From positions 1,240,001-1,304,000 of the forward strand of contig NZ_VFOM01000001.1 of assembly GCF_006716125.1 (NCBI RefSeq): a DNA stretch of 64,000 nucleotides, given 5' to 3'. A model generated the notes under the pieces. It did no database searches. It saw nothing but the letters and a program-made list of their open reading frames with translations, and was not told the origin of the DNA. Below, piece by piece: positions 17,429-26,346 of this stretch. Positions within the stretch are counted from its first letter, which is position 1, and each line of letters opens with the position of its first letter. The translations under genes were made by a program, and so were the position numbers. The DNA is from Homoserinimonas aerilata (GTDB lineage Bacteria; Actinomycetota; Actinomycetes; Actinomycetales; Microbacteriaceae).

Positions 17429-19293
17429 GCGAGACGCTCTCGAGGATGACGAGCTGCTGGGTGGCCCGCGTCATCGCCACATAGCGGTCGACGGCGCCCT
17501 CGATTCCGTCACCGAAGGCATCCGGGTCGATGAGCACGACCAGATCGAACTCGAGGCCCTTCGACAGCTCCGGAGTGAGGGCCCGGATGCGCGGATCCGC
17601 TCGGCCTGCGACCGTGCCGTCGGCGCTGATGACGCAGGCGATGCCGTCCGCGGAGCCCTCGAGCCAGTCACCGAGGATCGACCCCAGTTCAGTGATCGAT
17701 CCGTGCTTGACCAGAAGGCCGTTGCTGCGGATCGATGTGGGCACATTGGCGTCGGGGATGGCCGCACGGATGACCGGCTCGGCCTCCTCCATCACCTCCG
17801 TCGGCGTACGGTAGTTGACGCTCAGGGAGGCCAGCGTGATCTGGTCGAGTCCGACACGGTGCAGCCGCTCCTCCCCTGCTGCCTTCACCGCTTCACGCTG
17901 TCTTCTGCGTCGTGACGCATCAGGGTCGCCGATCCGCTGCCGTGCCGCGTCGAGGAAGGGCAGATCCGACACCGTCCACGCGCGCGGGTGCTCACGCTGC
18001 AGCGCCCGGATCTCTTCGTCACCGAGCCCAGGGGGCGCACTTTCGCAGATAGGCGGGCACCGACCACAGGTCTGCAACCACACCGACAGGATCAAGCAGC
18101 GGCCATGCCCGAGCGAAAGCGCCTCCCAGGTCCTCGTTCTGCGCCAACGACCGACGCAGCAGATGAGGGGGCACATCCTCGTCGATCCTGTCCACGAGGA
18201 TGTCGAGGAGCGCCTCCCGTATCTGGTCGCGTGCCTCGTTGTGCGGGATGCCTGATTCTGCGGTCGCAAACGCCTCGGCCCAGTCGCCGGCGTCCAGCCA
18301 GAGCTCCGCCCACGCGGTGTCGACCACCATCCCCGCCGTCGACGGTTGTTCGTAGTGCGCGACGGCCGCCGCGATCGCCTTCATCGGATCTGCGGATGAT
18401 TTCACCCCGGCGACGCGCCGGTCTGTCTCCGGCACCGCCGATGCGCCTTCGGCGACGAGGTCCCGCAGAGTGCAGCTCTGAACGCCGTCCTCACCCAGGC
18501 TGGGCAGAACGTCGTCGACATAGCCCAGATAGCCCCTGCTCGGGCCGACGAAAAGCACCCCTCCCCTGCGATGCCCGAGGCGCGGGTCGGAATACAGGAG
18601 GTAGGCGGTGCGGTGCAAGGCGACGACGGTTTTTCCCGTTCCGGGGCCTCCGTCGACGACGAGTGCGCCGCGAGAACCGGCACGGATGATCGCATCCTGA
18701 TCGGCCTGGATGGTGCCGAGCACATCGCGCATCCGCGTCGATCTACTGCTGCCGAGGCTCGCAATGAACGCGGACTGGTCATCGAGCGCGACATTCCCCT
18801 CCAGCCCATCCGCAGCGAAAACCTCGTCCCAGTAGTCGCTGATCCGCCCATGGGCCCACCGGTATCTGCGCCGACTGGCCAGCCCCATCGGGTTGCCGTG
18901 GGTCGCGCCGAAGAACGGCTCGGCCGCCGGGGAACGCCAGTCCAGCAGCAGCCTGTGGCCATCACCGTCGGTGAGCCCGATCCGCCCCACATAAACGGGC
19001 TCGAGGTCATCCGCACCGACCATGCGCCCGAGGCACAGATCGAGGCCGAAGCGGCTCAGAATGCGCAGGCGCGCGCTCAGTCGGTGGATCTCCAGATCCC
19101 GCTCCAAGGCCTCCTGCCCCGCCCCGCCGGGTGCGCGGCGCAGCACATCGAGGCGATCGGACAGTTCGACGGCCGATTGTTCCAGACTCTCGGCGATGGC
19201 CACGAAATGGTTCTCATCGTCGCCGATCAGCTCGGCGGCGTTCTTGGCGGCAAGTCGTTCGGGAAGGTTGAAAGCGCTGTTCATTGATGTCAC
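17409..19293 (-). pseudogene. helR: Broken HelR (RNA polymerase recycling / rifampicin-resistance helicase-like ATPase)
   Basis: HelR is a UvrD-like motor protein that removes stalled or rifampicin-bound RNA polymerase from DNA. The 5' part encodes 424 residues with the Walker A site VVDGGPGTGKTVVALHR. It stops at 18,019 just after SVPAYLRKCAPW. The homologous sequence resumes in another frame as LGDEEIRALQREHPRAWTVS, so one extra base lies at about 18,027. The 3' part reads on to MTRATQQLVIL, but it jumps from REAVKAAGEERL to HRVGLDQITLASLSVNYRTP. The stretch of roughly 90-100 residues that holds the DExx box in intact relatives is missing. Frameshift plus deletion make a working ATPase unlikely. 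The start may be ATG 19,284 instead of GTG 19,293. Confidence 0.85.
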
Positions 19294-19315
19294 AGTGAAC
19301 GATTCTCAGACATGA

Positions 19316-19339
19316 GGGGGGCCTTGCGGCAAGCCCCCC
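19316..19339 (-). promoter_or_regulatory. Rifampicin-associated element (RAE) with one inserted base
   Basis: The sequence GGGGGGCCTTGC, then G, then GCAAGCCCCCC is an inverted repeat about 30-50 bases upstream of the helR start. It matches the known rifampicin-associated element (arms GGGGCTTGC and GCAAGCCCC around a central G), except for one extra C in the left arm as read on the plus strand. In Streptomyces and other actinobacteria this element controls helR and rifampicin-modifying enzymes. Its presence supports the helR call. Confidence 0.75.
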
Positions 19340-19428
19340 ACTGCGATATATCTTGAGAATGGAAGGGCGTCACACCCTTATCTGTCCGGCACCGATCGCA
19401 CATTCGCGGCGTGCGCCCGAGGCCTGAG

Positions 19429-19758
19429 TCAGCTGGTCCGCTTCGGCATGCCCACCTCGTTGAGCGGCCTGTCTTCGATCCGGTCGAACTGGCCCCCGCG
19501 GGGAACGGGGCAGGTCAGCACAGTATTGCTCGCCGAGTGATCGATGAAGTGCTCCCCCATCGGATGGCGACAGACGGGGCAATCGCCCCTGACTTCTGCC
19601 GCGACATCCTCGTAGGGCCCTGTGGGAGGTGGCCCCAACGCCGTCATGAGGTGCTCATTCAGCCAGTCCACGAGCCGCATTCCCGGCCCGCGTCGAGTCT
19701 CGCCCTGTGGCTCCTGCGTGTTCTGCTGGCCTTGGAAACCAGCTTTTCTCTGGTCCAT
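19429..19758 (-). CDS. Small hypothetical protein with a CPVC zinc-ribbon-like segment
   Basis: This 109-residue protein is not one I can assign. It has a polar glutamine-rich start, a conserved-looking core RLVDWLNEHLMTALGPPPTGPY, and then CPVCRHPMGEHFIDHS followed by a further Cys in LTCPVP. The Cys-x2-Cys plus two His and one Cys could bind zinc. There is no signal peptide or membrane helix. It lies 73 bases downstream of trpD on the same strand and may be co-transcribed with it. Confidence 0.55.
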   Translation of the reverse strand: MDQRKAGFQGQQNTQEPQGETRRGPGMRLVDWLNEHLMTALGPPPTGPYEDVAAEVRGDCPVCRHPMGEHFIDHSASNTVLTCPVPRGGQFDRIEDRPLNEVGMPKRTS

Positions 19759-19831
19759 ACCCCCAAGGGTACGCCTCCCCTGTCACTTCGGCCAGAGGAA
19801 CCCGGGCGACGAAATCTGGGCGACTGAGCGC

Positions 19832-20884
19832 CTAGCGCTGGGTCGCGGCGACCCACTCGTCGAGCTTGGCGATCGCCGCACCCGAATCGATGGCCGCCGC
19901 GGCGACCGCCATCTTGTCGCGGAAGCGATCGAGGATCGGCACCTGCACCTGGCTGGAGTCCTGTGCGAGCTCCCACGAGATGAGGCCGGCTGCCGCGTTG
20001 AGCAGAACGATGTCTCTGACCGGCCCCTTCTCCCCCGCCAGCGTCGCACGGGCGATGGCCGCATTGTGCGCGCCGTCCCCGCCGACGAGATCGGAGATCC
20101 TGGCCCGGGCGATACCCAGATCCCTCGGGTCGAGGTCGTGTTCGTGCACGTCACCGCGCGAGACCTCCCAGATGTGGCTGTGGCCGGTCGTCGTCAGCTC
20201 ATCCAGTCCGTCGTCGCCACGGAACACGAGCGCCGTGGCCCCACGGGTGCGGAACACTCCGACGAACAACGGAACGACGTCGAGATCGGCGACACCGACC
20301 GCGGATGCCTCGGGGCGCGCCGGATTGCACAGCGGACCCAAGAAGTTGAACACCGTCGGGATGCCCAGTTCTTTGCGTACGGGCCCCGCATGGCGGAATC
20401 CCGGGTGGAACATTGAAGCGAAGGCGAAGGAGATGCCCGTCTCGTTGAGCACGCTGGCGACCTGCTCCGGCTTCAACTGCAGGTTCACACCCAACTCGGT
20501 GAGCACATCCGATGCCCCTGACACCGAGCTGACTGCCCTGTTGCCATGCTTGAGCACGCGGGCCCCGGATGCTGCGCACACGACACTGGCCATGGTGGAG
20601 ATGTTGACCGTGCCGAAGCGGTCCCCTCCCGTTCCGACGATGTCGAGTGCGAGCGGGTCGACGTCGATCGGCAGGGCCGCCTCGAGGATCGCGTCACGGA
20701 ACCCGACGATCTCATCGACCGTCTCGCCTTTGCGTCGCAATGCCACGAGGAAGCCTGCGAGCTGCGCGGGAGTGGCCTCTCCCGCCATGATGTTGCGCAT
20801 CGCCCAGGACGACTCAGAGATGCTCAGATCGTCTCCCTCGAGCAGCGTGGTCAGCAGTAAAGGCCATGTGACATCGACGGGCAT
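19832..20884 (-). CDS. trpD: Anthranilate phosphoribosyltransferase
   Basis: TrpD joins anthranilate and phosphoribosyl pyrophosphate in tryptophan synthesis. The 350-residue protein has the N-terminal helical domain (AGEATPAQLAGFLVALRRKG) and the catalytic domain with the pyrophosphate loop DIVGTGGDRFGTVNIST, KHGNRAVSS, and GIPTVFNFLGPLCNPA. The ATG at 20,884 is seven bases after a TAGTAT -10 box, suggesting a leaderless transcript; a TTG six bases earlier is less likely. Other trp genes are not in the window. In actinobacteria trpD often stands alone next to ctaE, as here. Confidence 0.95.
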   Translation of the reverse strand: MPVDVTWPLLLTTLLEGDDLSISESSWAMRNIMAGEATPAQLAGFLVALRRKGETVDEIVGFRDAILEAALPIDVDPLALDIVGTGGDRFGTVNISTMASVVCAASGARVLKHGNRAVSSVSGASDVLTELGVNLQLKPEQVASVLNETGISFAFASMFHPGFRHAGPVRKELGIPTVFNFLGPLCNPARPEASAVGVADLDVVPLFVGVFRTRGATALVFRGDDGLDELTTTGHSHIWEVSRGDVHEHDLDPRDLGIARARISDLVGGDGAHNAAIARATLAGEKGPVRDIVLLNAAAGLISWELAQDSSQVQVPILDRFRDKMAVAAAAIDSGAAIAKLDEWVAATQR

Positions 20885-20891
20885 GCCCAAA

Positions 20892-20957
20892 ATACTATCG
20901 ACTCCCTGCGCCTCGCCCTCCCCAATGACAACGCCGCCTGTGAATTTCAGCCATAAT
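20892..20957. promoter_or_regulatory. Divergent promoters between trpD and ctaE
   Basis: About 80 bases separate the two divergent genes. On the minus strand TAGTAT (20,892-20,897) ends seven bases before the trpD ATG. On the plus strand CATAAT (20,952-20,957) ends seven bases before the GTG at 20,965 of ctaE. Both fit leaderless transcription. Confidence 0.5.
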
Positions 20958-20964
20958 GGGAGTC

Positions 20965-21600
20965 GTGACCAGCACCTCTCTTACTCACTCCCCTGCGGCC
21001 CCTGTCATCAACAGGCCGAATGTCGTCGCGATCGGCACGATCGTCTGGCTGGGCAGCGAGGTGATGTTCTTCGCCGGGCTGTTCGCGATCTACTTCACGC
21101 TGAGAGGCACATCGCCGGAGGTCTGGGCCGCTGAGACCGCCGTGCTCAACGTTCCCTTCGCGCTGACGATCACGATCATCCTCGTGCTCTCCTCGGTCAC
21201 AGCCCAGTTCGGGGTGTTCGCTGCCGAGCGACTGCAGCCACGCCGCACGGGTTCGATCTGGCAGCTGAGCAAGTGGGGCCTCGTCGAGTGGTTCTTCCTG
21301 AGCTACGTGATGGGCGCGATGTTCGTCACAGGCCAGGTCTTCGAGTACGCAACCCTGGTCAGCGAGTACATCGGGCTGAGCTCCAACCAGTACGGGTCAG
21401 CCTTCTACATCACCACCGGGTTCCACGGCCTTCACGTTCTCGGCGGGCTCATCGCGTTCCTGCTGATCATCGGTCGCGCATACGCGGTCAAGAACTTCGG
21501 ACACAAGGAGGCGACCAGCGCGATCGTCGTCTCCTACTACTGGCACTTCGTCGACGTCGTATGGATCGGGCTCTTCCTGGTCATCTACGTCCTCAAATAG
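20965..21600 (+). CDS. ctaE: Cytochrome c oxidase subunit III
   Basis: This membrane subunit of the aa3-type oxidase has five predicted helices in 211 residues, the short actinobacterial form. Typical segments are [21 protein letters not shown] at the N-terminus, [22 protein letters not shown], and the C-terminal [24 protein letters not shown] 20,965 is chosen because of its position after a CATAAT box; an ATG at 20,956 would add three residues. It heads the operon ctaE-qcrC-qcrA-qcrB, the usual arrangement of the bcc-aa3 supercomplex genes. Confidence 0.93.
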   Translation: MTSTSLTHSPAAPVINRPNVVAIGTIVWLGSEVMFFAGLFAIYFTLRGTSPEVWAAETAVLNVPFALTITIILVLSSVTAQFGVFAAERLQPRRTGSIWQLSKWGLVEWFFLSYVMGAMFVTGQVFEYATLVSEYIGLSSNQYGSAFYITTGFHGLHVLGGLIAFLLIIGRAYAVKNFGHKEATSAIVVSYYWHFVDVVWIGLFLVIYVLK

Positions 21601-21660
21601 CCACCACGGCTCCTCAGGCTTACGAAACACGCAGATCAGGAACGGGAAGACCACAACACC

Positions 21661-22470
21661 ATGGGAATCGATTCGACATCATCCGCCAATCGCCGCAAGC
21701 GATCCGGTCGTCGTCATCCGCTGGCGAGTGTCGCCCTGGTCCTCGTCGGTCTGGTCACGACCGGTGGCGCCTACGCACTCTTCACCTCGACGGCCACTGC
21801 TGAGACCTCGGTGGTCTCGCAGCAGACCATCGAAGAGGGCCAGGCCCTCTTCGCCGCGAACTGCGCAACCTGCCACGGCATGAACGCTGAAGGCACCGAA
21901 GACGGGGTGAGCCTGCACGGCGTCGGCGCCGCAGCAGTCGACTTCCAGGTCGGGACCGGCCGGATGCCCATGGCCATTCAAGGACCGCAGGCTGAGAAGA
22001 AGCCGGTCCAGTTCACGGATGCTCAGATCGCCGCGCTTGCCGCATACGTCGCGTCCCTCGCCCCCGGGCCTGCAATCCCTGACGAGTCGCTTCTCAACGG
22101 CGAGGCTGACCTCGCCAACGGAGGCGAACTGTTCCGCATCAACTGCGCCATGTGCCACAACGTGGCCGGTGCCGGTGGGGCGCTCACCGAGGGCAAGTAC
22201 GCCCCCGCCCTGCACGGTGTCGAGTCGAAGCACATCTACGAGGCCATGGCGACCGGCCCCCAGAACATGCCGGTGTTCAATGACATGAACATCTCCCCCC
22301 AGGACAAGGCCGACATCGTCAGCTACCTCAAGTATCTGGAGGAGTCCCCCTCAGTGGGCGGCTTCACACTGGGCAGTCTCGGCCCGGTCTCGGAGGGCCT
22401 CTTCATCTGGATCTTCGGCCTCGGGGCCATCGTCGGCGTGACGGTCTGGATCGCCGCACGCGCGAACTAG
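21661..22470 (+). CDS. qcrC: Cytochrome bc1 complex di-haem cytochrome c subunit
   Basis: QcrC replaces soluble cytochrome c: it is bound to the bcc complex and passes electrons directly to the aa3 oxidase. The 269-residue protein has an N-terminal signal anchor (LASVALVLVGLVTTGGAYALF), two c-type haem sites CATCH and CAMCH with distal methionines, and a C-terminal membrane helix (GLFIWIFGLGAIVGVTVWIA). The di-haem form is characteristic of actinobacteria. It lies 60 bases after ctaE and 71 before qcrA. Confidence 0.95.
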   Translation: MGIDSTSSANRRKRSGRRHPLASVALVLVGLVTTGGAYALFTSTATAETSVVSQQTIEEGQALFAANCATCHGMNAEGTEDGVSLHGVGAAAVDFQVGTGRMPMAIQGPQAEKKPVQFTDAQIAALAAYVASLAPGPAIPDESLLNGEADLANGGELFRINCAMCHNVAGAGGALTEGKYAPALHGVESKHIYEAMATGPQNMPVFNDMNISPQDKADIVSYLKYLEESPSVGGFTLGSLGPVSEGLFIWIFGLGAIVGVTVWIAARAN

Positions 22471-22541
22471 GCGCCAACCACCACTTATCACCACAGCACA
22501 AAGCGCCGCTCGCACGAACGACGCCAATCGAAGGGAAGAGA

Positions 22542-23615
22542 ATGGCACAGCAGGACAACGGCGATTCTTCCGCCGCTGCCGGCTCGGCTGTCGAGAAGAG
22601 CCTGCCGCCCGCAGCATCACCGGGCACGGCGGTCGTCGCCTCAGACGCGTTCGCGAACCCGGGACTGCCTCCGCACAACCTGCGGGTGACAGATCTCGAT
22701 CCGGCCAAGGAGCGTCAGGCCTCACGCCGCGTCGGCGGACTCTTCATCCTCTCGATCGTCGGCAGCATCTTCGCGATCGTCGCCTACATCGTCTTCCCGA
22801 TCGTCCCGGGTGATCTGGTTTCGGTACGCCTGAACACGCTGTTCTTGGGCCTCGGCATCACCCTCGCGCTGATTCCTCTTGGCATTGGCGCGATCTACTG
22901 GGCGAAGAACCTCATGCACAGCGAGGAGATGGTCGAGCAGCGGCACAGCACGCGCGGCACCGAAAGCACCCGGGCCGCCGCCGCGAACATCTTCACCCTC
23001 GGCAACAAGGAGTCGGGTTTCACCCGCCGCAAGCTCATCCGCAACAGCCTGATCGGTGCACTCGCGGTCTTCCCGCTGCCGGCGATCGTGTTCTTCCGCG
23101 ATCTGGCACCAGCCGAGGATCCCGTCGCCCTCTTCAAGACCACACTGTGGAAGAAGGGCACGCGCCTCGCCCTCGACCCCTCCGGTGCCCCCATCAAGGC
23201 ATCAGACGTCACGCTGGGCTCCGTCTTCCACGTCATTCCCGAAGGCCTCGAGAATGCCGAGCACAAGCTCGAGGAGAAGGCCAAGGCTGCCGTCCTCCTC
23301 ATGAAGCTCGACCCGTCTGATCTGAACGAGCTTCCCGAGCGCAAGGACTGGTCGTACAACGGCATCGTCGCGTACTCCAAGATCTGTACCCACGTCGGAT
23401 GCCCCGTGGCACTGTACGAGCAGCACACGCACCACCTGCTGTGCCCCTGCCACCAGTCAACGTTCGATGTAACGAACCACTGTGAGGTCATCTTCGGCCC
23501 GGCCAAGCGGCCGCTGCCGCAGTTGCCCATCGCCGTCGACTCAGAGGGCTATCTCATCGCCCAGAGCGACTTCACAGAGCCAGTCGGCCCGAGCTTCTGG
23601 GAGCGTTCAGCATGA
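22542..23615 (+). CDS. qcrA: Cytochrome bc1 complex Rieske iron-sulfur subunit
   Basis: QcrA carries the [2Fe-2S] cluster that takes electrons from menaquinol. The 357-residue protein has three membrane helices (two around residues 65-130, a third near 165-185 after the twin-arginine-like TRRKLIRNSL). The cluster-binding motifs are CTHVGC and CPCHQS. Three helices are the actinobacterial form, whose last helix is inserted through Tat; tatA and tatC are in this window. GGGAAG lies just before the ATG. The stop overlaps the qcrB start. Confidence 0.95.
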   Translation: MAQQDNGDSSAAAGSAVEKSLPPAASPGTAVVASDAFANPGLPPHNLRVTDLDPAKERQASRRVGGLFILSIVGSIFAIVAYIVFPIVPGDLVSVRLNTLFLGLGITLALIPLGIGAIYWAKNLMHSEEMVEQRHSTRGTESTRAAAANIFTLGNKESGFTRRKLIRNSLIGALAVFPLPAIVFFRDLAPAEDPVALFKTTLWKKGTRLALDPSGAPIKASDVTLGSVFHVIPEGLENAEHKLEEKAKAAVLLMKLDPSDLNELPERKDWSYNGIVAYSKICTHVGCPVALYEQHTHHLLCPCHQSTFDVTNHCEVIFGPAKRPLPQLPIAVDSEGYLIAQSDFTEPVGPSFWERSA

Positions 23616-25246
23616 CGACCACAGCCCCCGAGACCACCACGACGACGCCCGACGCACCGGTGACTCCGCCGGGACGCGGGATGCGTTTCACCAACGCCGC
23701 CGCCAACTACATCGATGAGCGCACCAGCGTCTCCGGTGTCGTCAAAGAGCTCGGCCGTAAGATCTTCCCCGATCACTGGTCGTTCATGCTCGGCGAGGTG
23801 GCGCTGTACAGCTTCGTCGCCATCCTCATCTCGGGAACGTTCCTCACGTTCTTCTTCGAGCCGTCGATGGCACACGTCACCTACGAGGGCTCATACGTTC
23901 CCATGAAGGGCATCGAGATGTCCGCCGCCATGGCGTCGACGCTCGATATCTCCTTCGACATCCGCGGCGGCCTCCTGATGCGCCAGGTGCACCACTGGGC
24001 TGCCCTGTTGTTCGTGGCAGCCATCGGCCTCCACATGCTGCGCGTGTTCTTCACGGGCGCGTTCCGCAAGCCCCGCGAGATCAACTGGGTGATCGGCTTC
24101 GTGCTGTTCATCCTGGCAATGGCAGAGGGCTTCACCGGCTACTCACTCCCCGACGACCTCCTCTCGGGCAACGGCCTGCGCATCATCGACGGAATGGTCA
24201 AGGGAATCCCGATCGTGGGCACCTGGATCTCCTACCTCCTCTTCGGCGGAGAGTTCCCCGGGCTCGACATCGTTCCTCGCCTCTTCGTGCTGCACATCAT
24301 GCTGCTCCCCGCGATCCTGATCGCCGCACTCGGCGTTCACCTGCTGTTGATGATCATCAACAAGCACACCCAGTTCGCCGGCCCCGGTCGCACCAACGAC
24401 AACGTCGTCGGTGTGCCGGTCATGCCGACGTTCGCGGCAAAGGCCGGTGGGTTCTTCTTCATCGTCTTCGGAACGATCGTGCTGATCGCCTCGCTGTTCT
24501 CGATCAACCCGGTCTGGAACTACGGCCCCTACGACCCTTCCCCCGTCTCTGCGGGAACGCAGCCGGACTGGTACATCGGGTTCGCCGACGGCGGGCTTCG
24601 TCTCGTGCCGCCGGGCTGGGAGTTCATGCTCGGGCCGTGGACCGTCTCGATGAACATCCTGGCTCCGCTTGCCGTCATCGGTGCGTTCATCGTGCTCGTC
24701 GCGATCTACCCCTTCATCGAGGCGTGGATCACCGGCGACAAGCGCGAACACCACATGGCCCAGCGCCCCCGCAACGCCCCGACGCGCACCGCGATCGGTG
24801 CCGCCGGGGTGACCTTCTACGCCGTGATGTGGGCCGCCGCGAGCTCGGACCTCATGGCAACCCACTTCAGACTCAGCATCGAGGGCGTCACCCACGCCCT
24901 GCAGGCCCTGCTGATCTTTGGAACGATCATCGCCTACCTGATCACGAAGCGCGTGTGCCTCGCCCTTCAGAAGAAGGATCGAGAGATCGCCCTTCACGGC
25001 TACGAGTCGGGACGCATCGTGCGCCTGCCCGGGGGCGAGTACGTCGAGGTTCACCAGCCGCTGTCGGAGTACGACCGCTGGCGACTGGTCAGCTACGACG
25101 ACTACACGCCGCTCATGATCCGCCCGAACGACCAGGGAAAGATCACCGTTGGGCAGCGGATGCGCGCCAGCCTCTCACGCTGGTTCTTCGAAGACCGCAT
25201 CTCCCCGCCCACCAAGGGCGAGCTCGAGCAGGGCGGCCACCACTAG
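23612..25246 (+). CDS. qcrB: Cytochrome bc1 complex cytochrome b subunit
   Basis: QcrB is the quinol-oxidising membrane subunit, with two b haems. The 544-residue protein shows the haem-ligand histidines in RQVHHWAALLFVAAIGLHML and LHIMLLPAILIAALGVHLLL, and the Qo-site region GYSLPDDLLSGNGLRI. The long C-terminus beyond residue 430 is cytoplasmic and typical of actinobacteria. It is translationally coupled to qcrA (ATGA). A strong terminator follows 18 bases after the stop and ends the operon. Confidence 0.96.
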   Translation: MTTTAPETTTTTPDAPVTPPGRGMRFTNAAANYIDERTSVSGVVKELGRKIFPDHWSFMLGEVALYSFVAILISGTFLTFFFEPSMAHVTYEGSYVPMKGIEMSAAMASTLDISFDIRGGLLMRQVHHWAALLFVAAIGLHMLRVFFTGAFRKPREINWVIGFVLFILAMAEGFTGYSLPDDLLSGNGLRIIDGMVKGIPIVGTWISYLLFGGEFPGLDIVPRLFVLHIMLLPAILIAALGVHLLLMIINKHTQFAGPGRTNDNVVGVPVMPTFAAKAGGFFFIVFGTIVLIASLFSINPVWNYGPYDPSPVSAGTQPDWYIGFADGGLRLVPPGWEFMLGPWTVSMNILAPLAVIGAFIVLVAIYPFIEAWITGDKREHHMAQRPRNAPTRTAIGAAGVTFYAVMWAAASSDLMATHFRLSIEGVTHALQALLIFGTIIAYLITKRVCLALQKKDREIALHGYESGRIVRLPGGEYVEVHQPLSEYDRWRLVSYDDYTPLMIRPNDQGKITVGQRMRASLSRWFFEDRISPPTKGELEQGGHH

Positions 25247-25263
25247 GCAGCCTCAGAACGACG

Positions 25264-25297
25264 AAGAGGCCTCGCGCAGCAATGCGCGGGGCCTCTT
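25264..25297 (+). terminator. Intrinsic terminator after qcrB
   Basis: A 15-base stem (AAGAGGCCTCGCGCA pairing with TGCGCGGGGCCTCTT, one G-T pair) with the loop GCAA is followed by the pyrimidine-rich CTTTCTCTCC. It lies directly after the ctaE-qcrCAB operon. Confidence 0.85.
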
Positions 25298-25351
25298 CTT
25301 TCTCTCCATCACACCCGACACTGGCACCAAGAATCACGTGCTGCGGACAGC

Positions 25352-25386
25352 ACCAGCAACCAGCAACCAGCAACCAGCAACCGGCA
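25352..25386. repeat. Seven-base tandem repeat
   Basis: Five copies of ACCAGCA in a row, the last as ACCGGCA, lie between the qcrB terminator and the 3' end of the convergent acetyltransferase gene. The surrounding 200 bases (25,247-25,482) hold no gene that I can support. Confidence 0.8.
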
Positions 25387-25482
25387 ACAGTAGGCGGGCA
25401 GGCAGTAAGCAGCGGCAGACGGCAGAGCAAGATTGGCTGTGCGCGACGAGGAGTCCTCTCGCATCTGCACAGCGGGGATCGC

Positions 25483-25950
25483 TCAGTGCTCCGAGTCGAA
25501 GACCTTCTTGAGGAAGTCGGCGGTCGAGCGATAGTCGAGCCGGTCGTAGAAGCCTGGAGCCCTGCTGCTGGCGACGGAAAGCTGACTGAGGCCTCTGGCC
25601 CTGCAGATGTCCTCCACCGCGTAGACGAGCCTGCTGCCTACACCAGAGCCCCGTGCCGCCGAATCCACGATCAACTCCTGGATCTGGGCGGCGTCATCCT
25701 TCGTGTACAGCAGGCGCGCGACCGTCATGAGGGCGTAACCGACGATGCGGGAATCCCCGGCCTCAGCGACAAGAAGCACAGTGTGGCTTCGCTCATCGAT
25801 GGCCTCTGCGAAGGCGCTCTCAAACGCGGAACGCTCGACGACATAGCTGTCGGCGAGCTGCTCCACAAGCGCAAAGACTCCGGCGGCATCCGCAGCGGAC
25901 GCCGACCGTATACGAGTCCTAGTGACCGAAGTTTCCACGGTAGTACTCAT
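25483..25950 (-). CDS. GNAT-family N-acetyltransferase
   Basis: This 155-residue acetyltransferase has the usual order: RIRSASAADAAGVFALVEQL at the start, ELIVDSAARGSGVGSRLV (acetyl-CoA loop R-G-S-G-V-G) near the middle, and PGFYDRLDYRSTADFLKKVF at the end. ATG 25,950 is chosen although it overlaps the ctaF stop by 32 bases; a GTG at 25,938 is also possible. It is the last gene of the minus-strand run ctaC-ctaD-ctaF-GNAT. Substrate unknown; nothing ties it to respiration beyond position. Confidence 0.82.
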   Translation of the reverse strand: MSTTVETSVTRTRIRSASAADAAGVFALVEQLADSYVVERSAFESAFAEAIDERSHTVLLVAEAGDSRIVGYALMTVARLLYTKDDAAQIQELIVDSAARGSGVGSRLVYAVEDICRARGLSQLSVASSRAPGFYDRLDYRSTADFLKKVFDSEH

Positions 25951-26341
25951 AGACCCATCCGACCAGCGACACCAGGAGGAGGGCAGCACCGATGAAACTG
26001 ATCCAGACACCGACGCCGATGCCCATCACTACGAGCGAGCCTCCTCCAGCGAGCAGAATGGGCCACCAGCTCCAGGGGCTGAAGTGACCGAGCTCGGGAT
26101 CACCGTCGTCGATATTCGCGTCGAGCCTGTCTTCGGGCAGCTCGCCGCCCTGCGAGCTGTACGACTTTCCGACATAGAAGGCGATGAAACCGCTCAGAAT
26201 CCCACAGAGCGCGAGAGCGAGCGTACCCGCCCATTCGACCGTTCCATGGTGGAAGTCGAGAAGGCTCCACACCGTGTACATGGCGGAGACGACGAAGAAG
26301 AAGACGGCGATCGTCCAGAAGATATTGGCACTGGTCTTCAC
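25919..26341 (-). CDS. ctaF: Cytochrome c oxidase subunit IV (actinobacterial type)
   Basis: This 140-residue membrane protein is the small fourth subunit of the actinobacterial aa3 oxidase. It has two N-terminal helices (ANIFWTIAVFFFVVSAMYTVW and LALALCGILSGFIAFYVG), a polar loop with DDGDPELGHFSPWSWWP, and two C-terminal helices ending in GWVYEYYRGNFGH. It starts at GTG five bases after the ctaD stop. Confidence 0.92.
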   Translation of the reverse strand: MKTSANIFWTIAVFFFVVSAMYTVWSLLDFHHGTVEWAGTLALALCGILSGFIAFYVGKSYSSQGGELPEDRLDANIDDGDPELGHFSPWSWWPILLAGGGSLVVMGIGVGVWISFIGAALLLVSLVGWVYEYYRGNFGH

Positions 26342-26346
26342 TGCGG

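Noticed and set aside
18019..19293. The 424-residue HelR fragment as an intact short gene
   Set aside because: Clear HelR sequence continues directly in the next frame, so the fragment is part of a broken gene.
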